A DNA stretch of 64,000 nt from Parasalinivibrio latis (GTDB taxonomy: Bacteria > Pseudomonadota > Gammaproteobacteria > Enterobacterales > Vibrionaceae). Position numbers and translations under genes: made by a program. This document shows positions 11,350-20,086 of this stretch, in pieces (within the stretch, counting starts at the first letter, position 1; the number at the start of each line of letters is the position of its first letter). The DNA lies in the NCBI RefSeq assembly GCF_036825535.1, contig NZ_CP098812.1:3717056-3781055 (forward strand), written 5' to 3'. Under the pieces are notes generated by a model. The model ran no database searches. It had not been told where the DNA came from and saw nothing but the letters and a program-made list of their open reading frames with translations.

Positions 11350-11961
11350 TTATCCCTGACGCAACACTTTACCAGACATTGCATCACGGATTTCAGTAGG
11401 TTTTACCCGCCCGCCGGTTTCCCCTTCAAGGATAGCGGACAGCCTTTCTCCCAACTGTTGTCTCACTTCTGAGGTTGTCATGCAAGGCGGTTGGCCGGAT
11501 AAGTTGGCGCTGGTTGAAGTCAGAGGTTTGCCGTATACAGAGCAAAGCTGACGCACCAGTGGGTGATCAGTCACCCTTACGGCAATGGAGTCAAATTCAC
11601 CGGTAACCCAGTCAGAAACCCCTTCTCGCTTGGGCACCACCCAGGTAACCGGCCCAGGCCAGCTGGCCAGGATTTCCTCCCGGATTTCGGGAGTAAGGGT
11701 ATTCAGGTCAATATAGGGTTCAAGCTGCTCGACAGAGGCAGCAATCAGGATCATCCCCTTATGTTTGGGACGCTGTTTCAGTTCAAGCAGAGCTTGTATG
11801 GCTGCCGGGCTGTCAGGATCACAGCCGACGCCAAAAACCCCCTCTGTCGGGTACGCAATAACGCCGCCGGTATTCAGCGCATCACAGACTTGTTCAATAT
11901 TGGCCACAATATTCTCAATCCATTCACCTTTGTTATGGTGGCAAGGATAACGGATAAGCAT
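11350..11961 (-). CDS. tsaC: Threonylcarbamoyl-AMP synthase TsaC
   Basis: TsaC makes threonylcarbamoyl-adenylate from threonine, bicarbonate and ATP, the first step of the t6A37 modification of ANN-decoding tRNAs. The 203-residue frame has the YrdC fold motifs VIAYPTEGVFGVGCDP, LKQRPKHKGMI and TSTSANLSGQPP. E. coli TsaC is about 190 residues and begins nearer the IAYPTE motif, so the first 18 residues here may be untranslated. A GTG at 11907 (VANIEQVCDAL) is an alternative start. The upstream 140 bases are shared with the divergent purE promoter. The gene heads the tsaC-hemF-aroE-yrdB set. Confidence 0.93.
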   Translation of the reverse strand: MLIRYPCHHNKGEWIENIVANIEQVCDALNTGGVIAYPTEGVFGVGCDPDSPAAIQALLELKQRPKHKGMILIAASVEQLEPYIDLNTLTPEIREEILASWPGPVTWVVPKREGVSDWVTGEFDSIAVRVTDHPLVRQLCSVYGKPLTSTSANLSGQPPCMTTSEVRQQLGERLSAILEGETGGRVKPTEIRDAMSGKVLRQG

Positions 11962-12025
11962 TGGCAGGCAAATGAGGTTTGTAACAAGCTATGAGAAAGT
12001 AGGGAACACTGGGTATCTTGAACTG

Positions 12026-12063
12026 ACGCAAACGTTTTCCTTGCCAATAATAGCCGTTATAAT
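12026..12063 (+). promoter_or_regulatory. purEK promoter with PurR box
   Basis: ACGCAAACGTTTTCCT at 12026-12041 matches the PurR operator (ACGCAAACGTTTKCGT-like) at nearly every position. A perfect TATAAT lies at 12058-12063, and the -35 region (TTTTCC at 12035-12040, 17-base spacer) is covered by the operator. Purine repression of purEK by PurR is therefore expected, as in E. coli. Confidence 0.85.
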
Positions 12064-12101
12064 GCCGCCAGATTTTTTCATGAAGTGTAAGGGACGAAAC
12101 G

Positions 12102-12590
12102 ATGGAAGTCGGAATTATCATGGGATCCAAATCGGACTGGCCAACCATGAAAAATGCAGCAGACATGCTGGACCATTTCGGGGTGAAATATGAAACCAAG
12201 GTAGTTTCAGCCCACCGTACCCCGCAGCTTCTGGCTGAATATGCCAGCTCAGCCGCGTCCCGTGGTATTAAGGTGATTATTGCCGGTGCCGGCGGTGCAG
12301 CACACCTGCCAGGAATGACTGCCGCCTTCACCAGCCTGCCTGTTCTTGGCGTACCGGTACAATCCCGTGCACTGAAAGGCATGGACTCCCTGCTGTCAAT
12401 TGTCCAGATGCCCAAAGGGGTCGCTGTAGGCACTCTGGCTATCGGTGATGCCGGTGCAGCCAATGCCGGTCTGCTGGCAGCCCAGATTCTGGCAACGTCG
12501 AACCCGGAACTGATGGAAGCCATTGACACTTTTCGCCAGAACCAGACTGACACCGTCCTTGCCAACCCGGATCCATCGGTGGAGGCGTAA
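12102..12590 (+). CDS. purE: N5-carboxyaminoimidazole ribonucleotide mutase PurE
   Basis: A 162-residue class I PurE, which moves the carboxylate of N5-CAIR to give CAIR in de novo purine synthesis. Motifs in order are GIIMGSKSDWPTM (residues 4-16), VVSAHRTP with the catalytic histidine (near 34-41) and GAGGAAHLPGM (near 62-72). The length is typical. AAGGGA precedes the ATG. The stop overlaps the purK start by one base (TAATG), so the partner enzymes are translationally coupled. The gene is controlled by the PurR box upstream. Confidence 0.97.
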   Translation: MEVGIIMGSKSDWPTMKNAADMLDHFGVKYETKVVSAHRTPQLLAEYASSAASRGIKVIIAGAGGAAHLPGMTAAFTSLPVLGVPVQSRALKGMDSLLSIVQMPKGVAVGTLAIGDAGAANAGLLAAQILATSNPELMEAIDTFRQNQTDTVLANPDPSVEA

Positions 12591-13723
12591 TGAAAGTACT
12601 GGTCCTTGGTGCCGGGCAACTGGCACGTATGATGTCTCTGGCCGGTGCCCCGTTGGGTATCGAGGTCAGTGCGTATGATGTGGTAAGTGAAGACATCGTC
12701 CACCCGCTGACCAAGACCGCACTCGGTCATGGATTGGGAAATGCCATCGCATCAGCGCAGATCATTACCGCTGAATTTGAACATATCCCTCACGCCATTC
12801 TTGACCAGTGCGAAGCGAGTGGGAAGTTACACCCTTCTGCACAGGCAATCAAAACCGGGGGCGACCGCCGGATTGAAAAATCCCTGCTGGATAAAGCCGG
12901 TGTTGCCAACGCAACCTATGAGGTTGTAAACAACCGGGAAGATTTCGACCGGGCTGTCGCCAAAGTCGGTTTGCCTATGGTCCTGAAAAGCGCCAAAGAC
13001 GGCTATGACGGCAAAGGCCAGTGGCGCCTCAAATCAGAAGACCAGAAAGAACCCGTTTGGCAGGAAATTGCGGCGTTTCTTGCAGCGGCAAAAGGCGACC
13101 AGTCCATTGTTGCCGAAGCGTTTGTACCCTTCGATTATGAAGTCTCCCTGATTGGCGTACGCAACATGTCCGGAGAGCTGGAAGTCTACCCGCTGACAGA
13201 AAACACCCATGTGGATGGAGTACTGAATGTTTCAGTGGCCGGAAACCAGCCTATGGAATTGCAGGCACAGGCCAAGGCAATGTTCCGTGCGGTCGCCGAA
13301 GCACTGGATTACGTCGGTGTCCTTGCCATTGAGTTCTTTGTGGTGGGAGAAAAACTGCTGGTCAATGAGATCGCCCCCCGGGTTCATAACTCCGGCCACT
13401 GGAGCCAGCAGGGTGCCGAAACCTGCCAGTTTGAGAACCACCTGAGGGCAGTAACCGGCATGCCTTTAGGTCGTACAACCCTGCTCCGCCCAACCGCGAT
13501 GGTAAATATCCTTGGTGAAGATACCCTGCCGGAAGCGGTTTACACCATGGGGCATGTGCACTGGTATGGAAAGGAAAAACGTACTGGGCGCAAAATGGGG
13601 CACATTAACCTGTGCGCCAACACCCTGATCGGTTTAGGTCAGGTACTGGATGCGGTTGCGCCTCTGGCTCCGGCACATGCCCGTGAAGCTGTTGCGGCCA
13701 GCGCCAGGAAGCTAGCCGGGTAG
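12590..13723 (+). CDS. purK: N5-carboxyaminoimidazole ribonucleotide synthase PurK
   Basis: A 377-residue ATP-grasp enzyme that makes N5-CAIR from AIR, bicarbonate and ATP, feeding PurE. It has an N-terminal Rossmann-like start VLVLGAGQLARMM, the central ATP-grasp region with KSAKDGYDGKGQW (residues about 135-147) and the metal-binding stretch LLVNEIAPRVHNSGHWS. Length is slightly above the E. coli protein. It overlaps the purE stop by one base. A hairpin terminator follows within 30 bases. Confidence 0.96.
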   Translation: MKVLVLGAGQLARMMSLAGAPLGIEVSAYDVVSEDIVHPLTKTALGHGLGNAIASAQIITAEFEHIPHAILDQCEASGKLHPSAQAIKTGGDRRIEKSLLDKAGVANATYEVVNNREDFDRAVAKVGLPMVLKSAKDGYDGKGQWRLKSEDQKEPVWQEIAAFLAAAKGDQSIVAEAFVPFDYEVSLIGVRNMSGELEVYPLTENTHVDGVLNVSVAGNQPMELQAQAKAMFRAVAEALDYVGVLAIEFFVVGEKLLVNEIAPRVHNSGHWSQQGAETCQFENHLRAVTGMPLGRTTLLRPTAMVNILGEDTLPEAVYTMGHVHWYGKEKRTGRKMGHINLCANTLIGLGQVLDAVAPLAPAHAREAVAASARKLAG

Positions 13724-13742
13724 CATTGCAGGCTCTTAAAAA

Positions 13743-13780
13743 AAGAAGCTGGCATCACGCCGGCTTCTCTTCTTTTTGTT
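13743..13780 (+). terminator. purEK intrinsic terminator
   Basis: GAAGCTGGC-ATCAC-GCCGGCTTC (13745-13767) is a nine-pair stem, followed by TCTTCTTTTTG. The hairpin lies over the stop codon of the convergent zinc-ribbon gene, so it could also slow transcription from that side. Confidence 0.85.
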
Positions 13781-14324
13781 CTTGCTGGCAGCTTTTGCTG
13801 GCACACAACAGCTTGGCCCCACTGGCCAGTTTCTTTTTTACCAACAGCGGAAAACCACAAACTTCACAGTGTCCGCTCACCGGCTCCAAGTTCACTGCAA
13901 AGCGGCAGTTGGGGTAACTGTTACAGGCCCAGAACGTCTTCCCATAGCGGGATTGGCGCTCGACAAGATGCCCTTTCCTGCATTCCGGGCAGGGGATCTC
14001 TGTATCTTCTTCCGGCTCCTGCCGTTCAATATGCTGGCAGTTCGGATAGTCCGAACAACCTATGAACATACCGTAACGCCCCTGGCGAAGAACAAGCTCA
14101 TGCCCGCACTCCGGACAGGGAACACCAAGTTCTTTTACGATATGTCCGTCGTGTTGGTGCAGAGCCAGAATAAAGTCACAGTCCGGGTAACGGCTGCACC
14201 CGAGAAACGGGCCATGCTTGCCATTTTTCATCACCATCGGGCTGCCGCACTTTTCGCATGACCGGCCGTTATCAAGGGCATGCTCGTGGACACTGAATAA
14301 GGATTTATCAATTTTTCCGTTCAT
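13755..14324 (-). CDS. yrdD: Topoisomerase-type zinc-ribbon protein YrdD
   Basis: This encodes a protein made of four consecutive Cys4 zinc ribbons of the type found at the C-terminus of topoisomerase I. They are seen as CEKC...CSRYPDC, CPEC...CSDYPNC, CPEC...CNSYPNC and CEVC...CASKSC. The first three also contain the GKHGPFLGC-like turn. Single-stranded nucleic acid binding is expected from the family; the cellular role is unknown. I start it at the ATG at 14324 (189 residues). The longer TTG-initiated frame from 14366 would run through a terminator hairpin at 14333-14357. Neighbour smg lies upstream on the same strand. Confidence 0.9.
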   Translation of the reverse strand: MNGKIDKSLFSVHEHALDNGRSCEKCGSPMVMKNGKHGPFLGCSRYPDCDFILALHQHDGHIVKELGVPCPECGHELVLRQGRYGMFIGCSDYPNCQHIERQEPEEDTEIPCPECRKGHLVERQSRYGKTFWACNSYPNCRFAVNLEPVSGHCEVCGFPLLVKKKLASGAKLLCASKSCQQEQKEEKPA

Positions 14325-14332
14325 GGCACATA

Positions 14333-14357
14333 CAAAAAACGGCAGGTGATCTGCCGT
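14333..14357 (-). terminator. Terminator between smg and yrdD
   Basis: Minus strand ACGGCAG-ATCAC-CTGCCGT is a seven-pair stem followed by TTTTTG. It ends the lysM-dprA-smg transcript and shows that the yrdD start must lie downstream of it. Confidence 0.82.
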
Positions 14358-14387
14358 TTGTCTCAAGTCCTTGGCTGATAACAGGAA

Positions 14388-14861
14388 TCAGTGTACGAAG
14401 CCCTCACCGACTTCATAAAACAGCTCTTCCATCTGGTTGTAGGCACTTTCGTGGCCGGGTACGTTGAACAGTACCATCAGCACCACCCATTTAAGGTCTT
14501 CCAGTTCAAATTCCGGCGTTTCAAGTTCCATCACCCGGTCTATTACCATTTCCCGGGTTTCAGGGGTCAGAACTTTCATCTGTTCAAGCAGCATCAGAAA
14601 GCCACGCGCTTCAGTATCAAGGCGGGCCATCTCCTGCGGTGTATAGATTCGAACAGAATTAAGGGCATGTCCTGACAGGTAAGGCTGCTGTTCGGTATCT
14701 TGCAACCATGCCAACTTTTCTAACCAACGAAGGGCTTTGTGGATATCCTCTTGGTGGAACCCGGCTCTGAGCAATTCATCAGAGAGTTCTTCCTGATCAA
14801 CCTGAAGTTCCACGTCACTATGGATATAGGTTTCGAACAGGTACATAAGAATGTCCATCAT
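14388..14861 (-). CDS. smg: Smg family protein (DUF494)
   Basis: A 157-residue acidic cytosolic protein of the Smg/DUF494 family, whose function is unknown. It opens MMDILMYLFETYIHSD and contains the usual helical C-terminus LEDLKWVVLMVLFNVPG. It starts two bases after the dprA stop, so the pair is coupled, as it is in E. coli (smf-smg). An intrinsic terminator follows the stop. No catalytic motif is apparent. Confidence 0.9.
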   Translation of the reverse strand: MMDILMYLFETYIHSDVELQVDQEELSDELLRAGFHQEDIHKALRWLEKLAWLQDTEQQPYLSGHALNSVRIYTPQEMARLDTEARGFLMLLEQMKVLTPETREMVIDRVMELETPEFELEDLKWVVLMVLFNVPGHESAYNQMEELFYEVGEGFVH

Positions 14862-14863
14862 GG

Positions 14864-15961
14864 CTAGCCCCTCCTCACTCTGACATAGCCACCGGGCACT
14901 GCGGAAACAAGCCCCAGTAGTTCAAGATCGGTCAACTGCATCATGACCTCATGGACCGGTAAATCGCAGCGTTCGGCAAGTACATCAACACACGTTGCCT
15001 TATCTCCTACGTTAGCTAACAGATCGGAAAATGGCAATTCCTCGTCCATATGTTGTGTTGTAAACAGGTCCGAGTGCGCATTTCTTGACCACTGGGTGAT
15101 CACCCCCAACTCACCAACGATGTCCTCCGGGGAATCCACCAGGAAAGCACCGTTTTTTATCAGGGTATTGGTCCCGCGGCAGCCGGGGGAGTGTATAGGG
15201 CCGGGCAAAGCAAAGACATCACGGTTTTGTTCCATCGCATAACGGGCGGTAATTAAGGAGCCACTTTTTTCTGCGGCTTCAACAATCAGTACCCCGGTAG
15301 AAAGTCCGCTGATAATCCGGTTGCGGCGAGGGAAAAACTCCGGACGGGGTTTTGCCCACGGCCAGAACTCAGAAACCAGGGCACCATTTTCAACGATTCG
15401 GGCTGCCAACCCTTTATGACGGGCCGGATAGACATTGTCCAGTCCGGATCCCAATACAGCGACTGTGCTCCCTCCCGCATCCAGCGCCCCGGCATGGGCT
15501 TTACCATCAATGCCAAGTGCCAGCCCGCTGGTTACCGCATAATCAGCAGCGACAAAACCCGCAGCGAACTCCCCGGCATGGCGCATCCCTTCCATGCTCG
15601 CATGCCGGCTGCCGACAATCGCAATCTGCGGGAGGGACAGCTTTTCGAGGTCTCCCCGGATAAAGAGAACCGGTGGTGGCGACGGGATCTCCCTCAATAA
15701 ATGTGGATAAGCAGGGTGATCAAGGGTAAGGATGGCTTGCCCAGGGACTGCTGCCCAGCTCAGGCAGCGATCCAGTAAATATCTGTCAGGGTGTTTGATG
15801 GTATCTGCCTGATCCGCTTTCAAACCCAGAGCCATTAACTCTTCTCGGGACCGGGCAACCAATTTTTCTGCAGGGGCGTGGCTTAGCAGCTTGCTAAGCC
15901 GATTTCCCCCCAGCCTGGGAGTGTTTACAAGAATCAGCCAGGCTGAGAGTGTGCCGGTCAT
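14864..15961 (-). CDS. dprA: DNA processing protein DprA/Smf
   Basis: A 365-residue protein that loads RecA onto incoming single-stranded DNA during natural transformation. The Rossmann-like core is clear: VGSRHASMEG near residue 118, TSGLALGIDGKAHAGAL, AVLGSGLDNVYP, FFPRRNRIISGLS and SGSLITARYA. There is an N-terminal helical extension and a C-terminal winged-helix-like segment (about 300-365). The ATG follows the lysM stop directly (TAA then ATG). Together with comM at 31-32.5 kb it indicates transformation machinery, a known vibrio trait. Confidence 0.95.
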   Translation of the reverse strand: MTGTLSAWLILVNTPRLGGNRLSKLLSHAPAEKLVARSREELMALGLKADQADTIKHPDRYLLDRCLSWAAVPGQAILTLDHPAYPHLLREIPSPPPVLFIRGDLEKLSLPQIAIVGSRHASMEGMRHAGEFAAGFVAADYAVTSGLALGIDGKAHAGALDAGGSTVAVLGSGLDNVYPARHKGLAARIVENGALVSEFWPWAKPRPEFFPRRNRIISGLSTGVLIVEAAEKSGSLITARYAMEQNRDVFALPGPIHSPGCRGTNTLIKNGAFLVDSPEDIVGELGVITQWSRNAHSDLFTTQHMDEELPFSDLLANVGDKATCVDVLAERCDLPVHEVMMQLTDLELLGLVSAVPGGYVRVRRG

Positions 15962-17038
15962 TTAACTGCTTTCACTGTTTGGGGTTTTCAAGACCATACC
16001 GGCGTGGACAGGGGTGGTTGCTTCCATCACCAGAGCAAGGCTGAACTTGGCATAGGCACGAATCACCATCATGCTGCCAACCTTCACGTCTGGCAGGGTG
16101 ATGGTTTCCTCATCACTGCGCGACGCTGCTTCACCGTAAGAGTACTCGCCATCTTTGTCGCGAACCTTGGCTCCAGGTTCAGAAAGCAACAGGGTATGGC
16201 CTGGAACCAGTCCATCATCCCGGCCCCTGTCCAGCACCACCACTTGATCGAGCCCAATGTATTTGCTGCCGTAGGGGTGGCCCAATATGGAAGCGTCGGT
16301 TTTCTTTGGCGCCGGTGTCGGCGCAAAGCGGCCGGCAGTTCCCGGGATCATCACTGGAAGAACTATGTCATTGGGCTGGATTTCCCGCTTCTGGCTGGTA
16401 AGGCGCAGAAGACTGATACCGTCCGACTCACCGCTTACGTTGGCTTCTGCCACCAATACCAGGCTGGTCATTATCTCCGGCGTGGCTTTTTCCTCACCCT
16501 CTTCCGTTTTGTCACTGCGGGTAAACTGCGGGCCAAGGCGGTAAATTCGCCAGCTGGTTCTGCCGTCCAGCACCTTGTTGACATACACATCATCAGAAGA
16601 TGAAAGATAAATACGCCCGCTGGATGCACCAATGACCTTCGGCAACTCAGCCAGCTCCTTGTTGTCGACCAGGATATCCTGGTTGAGGAAAGGCAAAAGC
16701 AGGGTGTCATCGGCAGCACTGACCGGCTTGAGCTCTACTATTTTGGCAGTCGGGGAAAGCTTTTTCACAGGCTTTCTGGTCAACCGTGGCTCACCATCAA
16801 CCCAGATAAGACGCAGGATATCCCCGGGGTAAATCAGGTGCGGGTTATCAATGTCCGGATTTGCCTGCCACAAGCGCGGCCATAGCCACGGGCTTTGCAA
16901 AAAGGTGGCGGAAATGTCCCAAAGCGTATCGCCTTTTTTAACCTGATACTGGGTGGGATGGTCGTCTTTGAGAACCAGTTGTGCCGACGCAAAAAAAGAC
17001 ATAGAGCCGGCCAGAAGGGCCAACAGCGCACGTCTCAT
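15962..17038 (-). CDS. LysM-domain exported protein
   Basis: A 358-residue protein with a signal peptide (MRRALLALLAGSMSFFASA, cleavage likely after residue 19). One LysM domain spans about residues 30-80 (YQVKKGDTLWDIS ... NPHLIYPGDILRL) and a long C-terminal region has no recognised domain. LysM binds peptidoglycan glycan, so an envelope role is likely. Homologues next to dprA are common in vibrios and related genera but uncharacterised as far as I know. It heads a lysM-dprA-smg operon and is divergent from def across 117 bases. Confidence 0.88.
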   Translation of the reverse strand: MRRALLALLAGSMSFFASAQLVLKDDHPTQYQVKKGDTLWDISATFLQSPWLWPRLWQANPDIDNPHLIYPGDILRLIWVDGEPRLTRKPVKKLSPTAKIVELKPVSAADDTLLLPFLNQDILVDNKELAELPKVIGASSGRIYLSSSDDVYVNKVLDGRTSWRIYRLGPQFTRSDKTEEGEEKATPEIMTSLVLVAEANVSGESDGISLLRLTSQKREIQPNDIVLPVMIPGTAGRFAPTPAPKKTDASILGHPYGSKYIGLDQVVVLDRGRDDGLVPGHTLLLSEPGAKVRDKDGEYSYGEAASRSDEETITLPDVKVGSMMVIRAYAKFSLALVMEATTPVHAGMVLKTPNSESS

Positions 17039-17155
17039 GGTTTATCTTCCCTGTGAGATACCTGAACGGATGCTGTCAATTGCGTACTAAAATGTCTAGA
17101 ATTAGCCGGATGACATTTGTCCAGTTTCGGCACAGTTCAACATTTACGAGTAACT

Positions 17156-17671
17156 ATGGCGCTATTACCAGTACTAACTTTCCCGGATGATCGCCTGCGC
17201 ACTGTGGCACAGCCGATTGAAGAATTCACCCCAGAACTCCAGCAACAGATTGATGACATGCTGGAGACAATGTACGACGAAGAAGGTATCGGCCTGGCAG
17301 CAACCCAGGTGGATTTCCATAAGCGTCTGGTGGTGATCGACATCTCGGAAACCCGCGACCAGCCACTGGTGCTGATCAACCCGGAAATCATCGAAAAGCG
17401 TGGTGAAGACGGCATTGAAGAAGGCTGCCTGTCTGTTCCTGGCGCCCGTGCCTTGGTGTCTCGCGCAGCAGAAGTCACTGTCAAAGCGCTCGACCGCGAA
17501 GGAAAAGAATTCACCCTTGAAGCGGACGACCTGCTGGCTATCTGTATCCAGCACGAGCTTGACCACCTGGCCGGCAAGCTGTTCGTTGATTACCTGTCGC
17601 CACTGAAGCGCCAGCGCATCAAACAGAAACTGGAAAAAATGAAGCGTCAGGACGCGAAATACACTGACTGA
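17156..17671 (+). CDS. def: Peptide deformylase
   Basis: A 171-residue metalloenzyme that removes the formyl group from nascent peptides at the ribosome exit. All three family motifs are present: GIGLAATQV (near 45), EGCLSVPG with the metal cysteine (near 89) and HELDHLAG, the HExxH metal site (near 133). I use the ATG at 17156 (MALLPVLTFPD), which matches the family start, rather than the TTG at 17117. It is followed 14 bases later by fmt, so adding and removing the formyl group are encoded together. Confidence 0.97.
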   Translation: MALLPVLTFPDDRLRTVAQPIEEFTPELQQQIDDMLETMYDEEGIGLAATQVDFHKRLVVIDISETRDQPLVLINPEIIEKRGEDGIEEGCLSVPGARALVSRAAEVTVKALDREGKEFTLEADDLLAICIQHELDHLAGKLFVDYLSPLKRQRIKQKLEKMKRQDAKYTD

Positions 17672-17685
17672 TTCCCGAGGTTCCC

Positions 17686-18633
17686 TTGAGCAAACCACTT
17701 AGACTGATTTTTGCCGGGACGCCTGACTTCGCCGCCCGCCATTTGGCGGCGTTGTTGTCTTCAGAGCATGAAATCATTGCTGTTTATACCCAGCCTGACC
17801 GTCCGGCGGGCCGCGGTAAAAAACTGACTGCCAGCCCGGTAAAAGAGCTGGCACTGGAAAACAATATCCCGGTTTACCAGCCTGCAACCTTACGTGATGA
17901 AAGCGCACAGCTTGAGCTGGCAGCGTTGAACGCAGACCTGATGGTCGTGGTTGCCTACGGCCTGCTGCTGCCAAAAGCCGTACTGGACGCCCCTCGCCTG
18001 GGTTGTATCAATGTACACGGCTCTATCCTGCCAAAATGGCGCGGTGCAGCCCCTATCCAGCGTTCAATCTGGGCCGGTGATGCAGAAACCGGTGTGACCA
18101 TCATGCAGATGGACGAAGGGCTGGATACCGGCGACATGCTCAGCATTGCTACGCTGCAAATTGCTGCAGACGAAACCAGTGCGACCCTTTATGAGCGTTT
18201 GGCAGACCTCGGCCCACAGGCCCTTGTCGATACCCTGGCAACCATCGCTGACGGCTCTGCAACTGCCACCAAGCAGGATGATGAACTGGCAACCTACGCC
18301 AAGAAACTCAGCAAAGAAGAAGCCCGCATTGACTGGACCATGGACGCGGCCGCCATCGAGCGTTGCATCCGTGCCTTCAACCCATGGCCGATGAGCTATT
18401 TCGAAGTCAGCGAGCAAAACGTCAAGGTGTGGAAAGCCACTGTGAAAACTGAGGCTACCGACCAAGCCCCTGGCACCATTATCGCAGCTGACAAAAAAGG
18501 CATAGAAGTGGCTACCGGCAACGGCACTCTGGTGATGACCAGCCTGCAACCACCGGGCAAAAAAGCCATGCAGGCTCACGAACTGCTGAACTCGCGCCGC
18601 GAGTGGTTTGAGCCGGGCCAGACGCTGGCCTGA
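17686..18633 (+). CDS. fmt: Methionyl-tRNA formyltransferase
   Basis: A 315-residue enzyme that formylates initiator Met-tRNA using 10-formyl-tetrahydrofolate. Motifs are FAGTPDFAARHL (residues 9-20), the folate/active-site stretch HGSILPKWRGAAPIQ (near 110) and the C-terminal OB-like tRNA-binding domain after about 205. The start is a TTG at 17686 with CGAGG about seven bases upstream. SKPLR immediately follows, as in the E. coli protein, which supports the unusual start codon. It belongs to the def-fmt-rsmB-trkA order shared with E. coli. Confidence 0.96.
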   Translation: MSKPLRLIFAGTPDFAARHLAALLSSEHEIIAVYTQPDRPAGRGKKLTASPVKELALENNIPVYQPATLRDESAQLELAALNADLMVVVAYGLLLPKAVLDAPRLGCINVHGSILPKWRGAAPIQRSIWAGDAETGVTIMQMDEGLDTGDMLSIATLQIAADETSATLYERLADLGPQALVDTLATIADGSATATKQDDELATYAKKLSKEEARIDWTMDAAAIERCIRAFNPWPMSYFEVSEQNVKVWKATVKTEATDQAPGTIIAADKKGIEVATGNGTLVMTSLQPPGKKAMQAHELLNSRREWFEPGQTLA

Positions 18634-18673
18634 TAGCCTCGACATCTAACCGGCCGGACCATCCGGCCTCTCC

Positions 18674-18698
18674 AGCCAGCCCTCACCGGCTGGCTTTC
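18674..18698 (+). terminator. Hairpin after fmt
   Basis: AGCCAGCC-CTCACC-GGCTGGCT followed by TTCT: an eight-pair stem with a weak T-tract, preceded by a second GGCCGGACCATCCGGCC inverted repeat. It may only partly stop transcription before rsmB. Confidence 0.5.
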
Positions 18699-18718
18699 TG
18701 ATTTACAAGGGTTTTACC

Positions 18719-20002
18719 ATGAACGTAAGAGCTGCTGCCGCCCAGGTGATTTACCAGGTTGTCGACAAAGGCCAGTCCCTTTCCCAGGCTTTGCCTGCTG
18801 CACAAAAACAGGTAGCGCCACGCGACCAGGCCCTGTTGCAGGAAATCTGCTACGGCATCCTGCGCTGGCTTCCCCGCCTGGAAAGCATTGCCCGAGCCTT
18901 GATGGAAAAGCCTTTGACCGGCAAACAGCGGGTATTCCACCACCTGATCCTGGTCGGCCTGTACCAGTTGGCCTACATGCGTATCCCAGCGCACGCCGCC
19001 GTAGGTGAAACGGTAAATGCCACCAAGGAGCTGCGCAAACCCCAGCTTCGTGGGCTGATTAACGCGGTACTGCGTAACTACCAGCGCAACCAGGAAACAC
19101 TGGATGCAGAAGCTGTAAGCCACGATGCGGGCAAGTACGGCCACCCTGGCTGGCTGCTCAAATTACTCAAAGAGAGCTTTGGTGACAACTGGGAAGCCGG
19201 AGTGGAAGCCAACAACAGCCGGGCACCGATGTGGCTGCGGGTAAACCGCCGTCACCACAGCCGTGACAGCTACCTGGAACTGCTGGAAGAAGCCGGTATT
19301 GAGGCAGAAATCCACCCTCAGGCCACCGATGCCCTCAAACTGTCCAAGCCTTGTGATGTAAACATGTTGCCAGGCTTTGCTGACGGTTGGGTATCGGTCC
19401 AGGATGCTGCAGCGCAGCTCAGCGTAGAGTACCTCGACCCGCAGGAAAATGAACTCATCCTTGATTGTTGCGCCGCCCCGGGGGGTAAAACTGCCCATAT
19501 CCTCGAGCGTCAGCCAACCGCAGAAGTGGTCGCCATTGATGCCGATGAGCAGCGCCTGAGCCGGGTATACGACAACCTCAAACGCCTGAAACTGGAGGCA
19601 CACGTTGTTTGCGGTGACGCGCGTGAGCCTGCTAAATGGTGGAAGGGTGGCCAGTTTGATCGTATTCTGCTCGATGCACCCTGTTCAGCAACCGGGGTTA
19701 TCCGCCGCCACCCGGACATCAAATGGCTGCGCCGCGCCGAGGACATAGCAGCCCTTGCCGCACTGCAATCTGAGATCCTTGATGCCATGTGGCAACAACT
19801 GAAAACCGGCGGTACCCTGGTTTACGCTACCTGCTCAGTTACCCAACAGGAAAATGCTGAGCAGATGAAAGCTTTCCTGACACGCACGCCGGACGCAGAA
19901 CTCAGACTGGGTGAAACGGACAAGCCCGGCCGACAGATCATGCCGGGCGAACTGGATATGGATGGTTTCTACTACGCCGTGCTGTATAAGAAGCAGGCAT
20001 AA
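18719..20002 (+). CDS. rsmB: 16S rRNA m5C967 methyltransferase RsmB
   Basis: A 427-residue SAM-dependent enzyme that methylates cytosine 967 of 16S rRNA. The N-terminal third is the NusB-like RNA-binding domain. The C-terminal Rossmann methyltransferase has the SAM site DCCAAPGGKTAHI (near 250) and the two catalytic cysteines in APCSATGV (near 322) and YATCSVTQ (near 372). Length matches the family. It starts at an ATG preceded by ACAAGGG. In E. coli too it is followed by trkA. Confidence 0.96.
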   Translation: MNVRAAAAQVIYQVVDKGQSLSQALPAAQKQVAPRDQALLQEICYGILRWLPRLESIARALMEKPLTGKQRVFHHLILVGLYQLAYMRIPAHAAVGETVNATKELRKPQLRGLINAVLRNYQRNQETLDAEAVSHDAGKYGHPGWLLKLLKESFGDNWEAGVEANNSRAPMWLRVNRRHHSRDSYLELLEEAGIEAEIHPQATDALKLSKPCDVNMLPGFADGWVSVQDAAAQLSVEYLDPQENELILDCCAAPGGKTAHILERQPTAEVVAIDADEQRLSRVYDNLKRLKLEAHVVCGDAREPAKWWKGGQFDRILLDAPCSATGVIRRHPDIKWLRRAEDIAALAALQSEILDAMWQQLKTGGTLVYATCSVTQQENAEQMKAFLTRTPDAELRLGETDKPGRQIMPGELDMDGFYYAVLYKKQA

Positions 20003-20012
20003 ATAAACCACT

Positions 20013-20037
20013 GGCCTGCCGCTCCCCGGCAGGCCAA
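20013..20037 (+). terminator. Hairpin between rsmB and trkA
   Basis: TGGCCTGCCG-CTCC-CCGGCAGGCCA is a strong palindromic stem 10 bases after the rsmB stop, but only AATTCT follows, so it is a weak terminator or an RNA-end stabiliser. Confidence 0.45.
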
Positions 20038-20086
20038 ATTCTGTGTAACGCGGTATCTAAAAACCAAGAATAACGCAGGCTAAACT

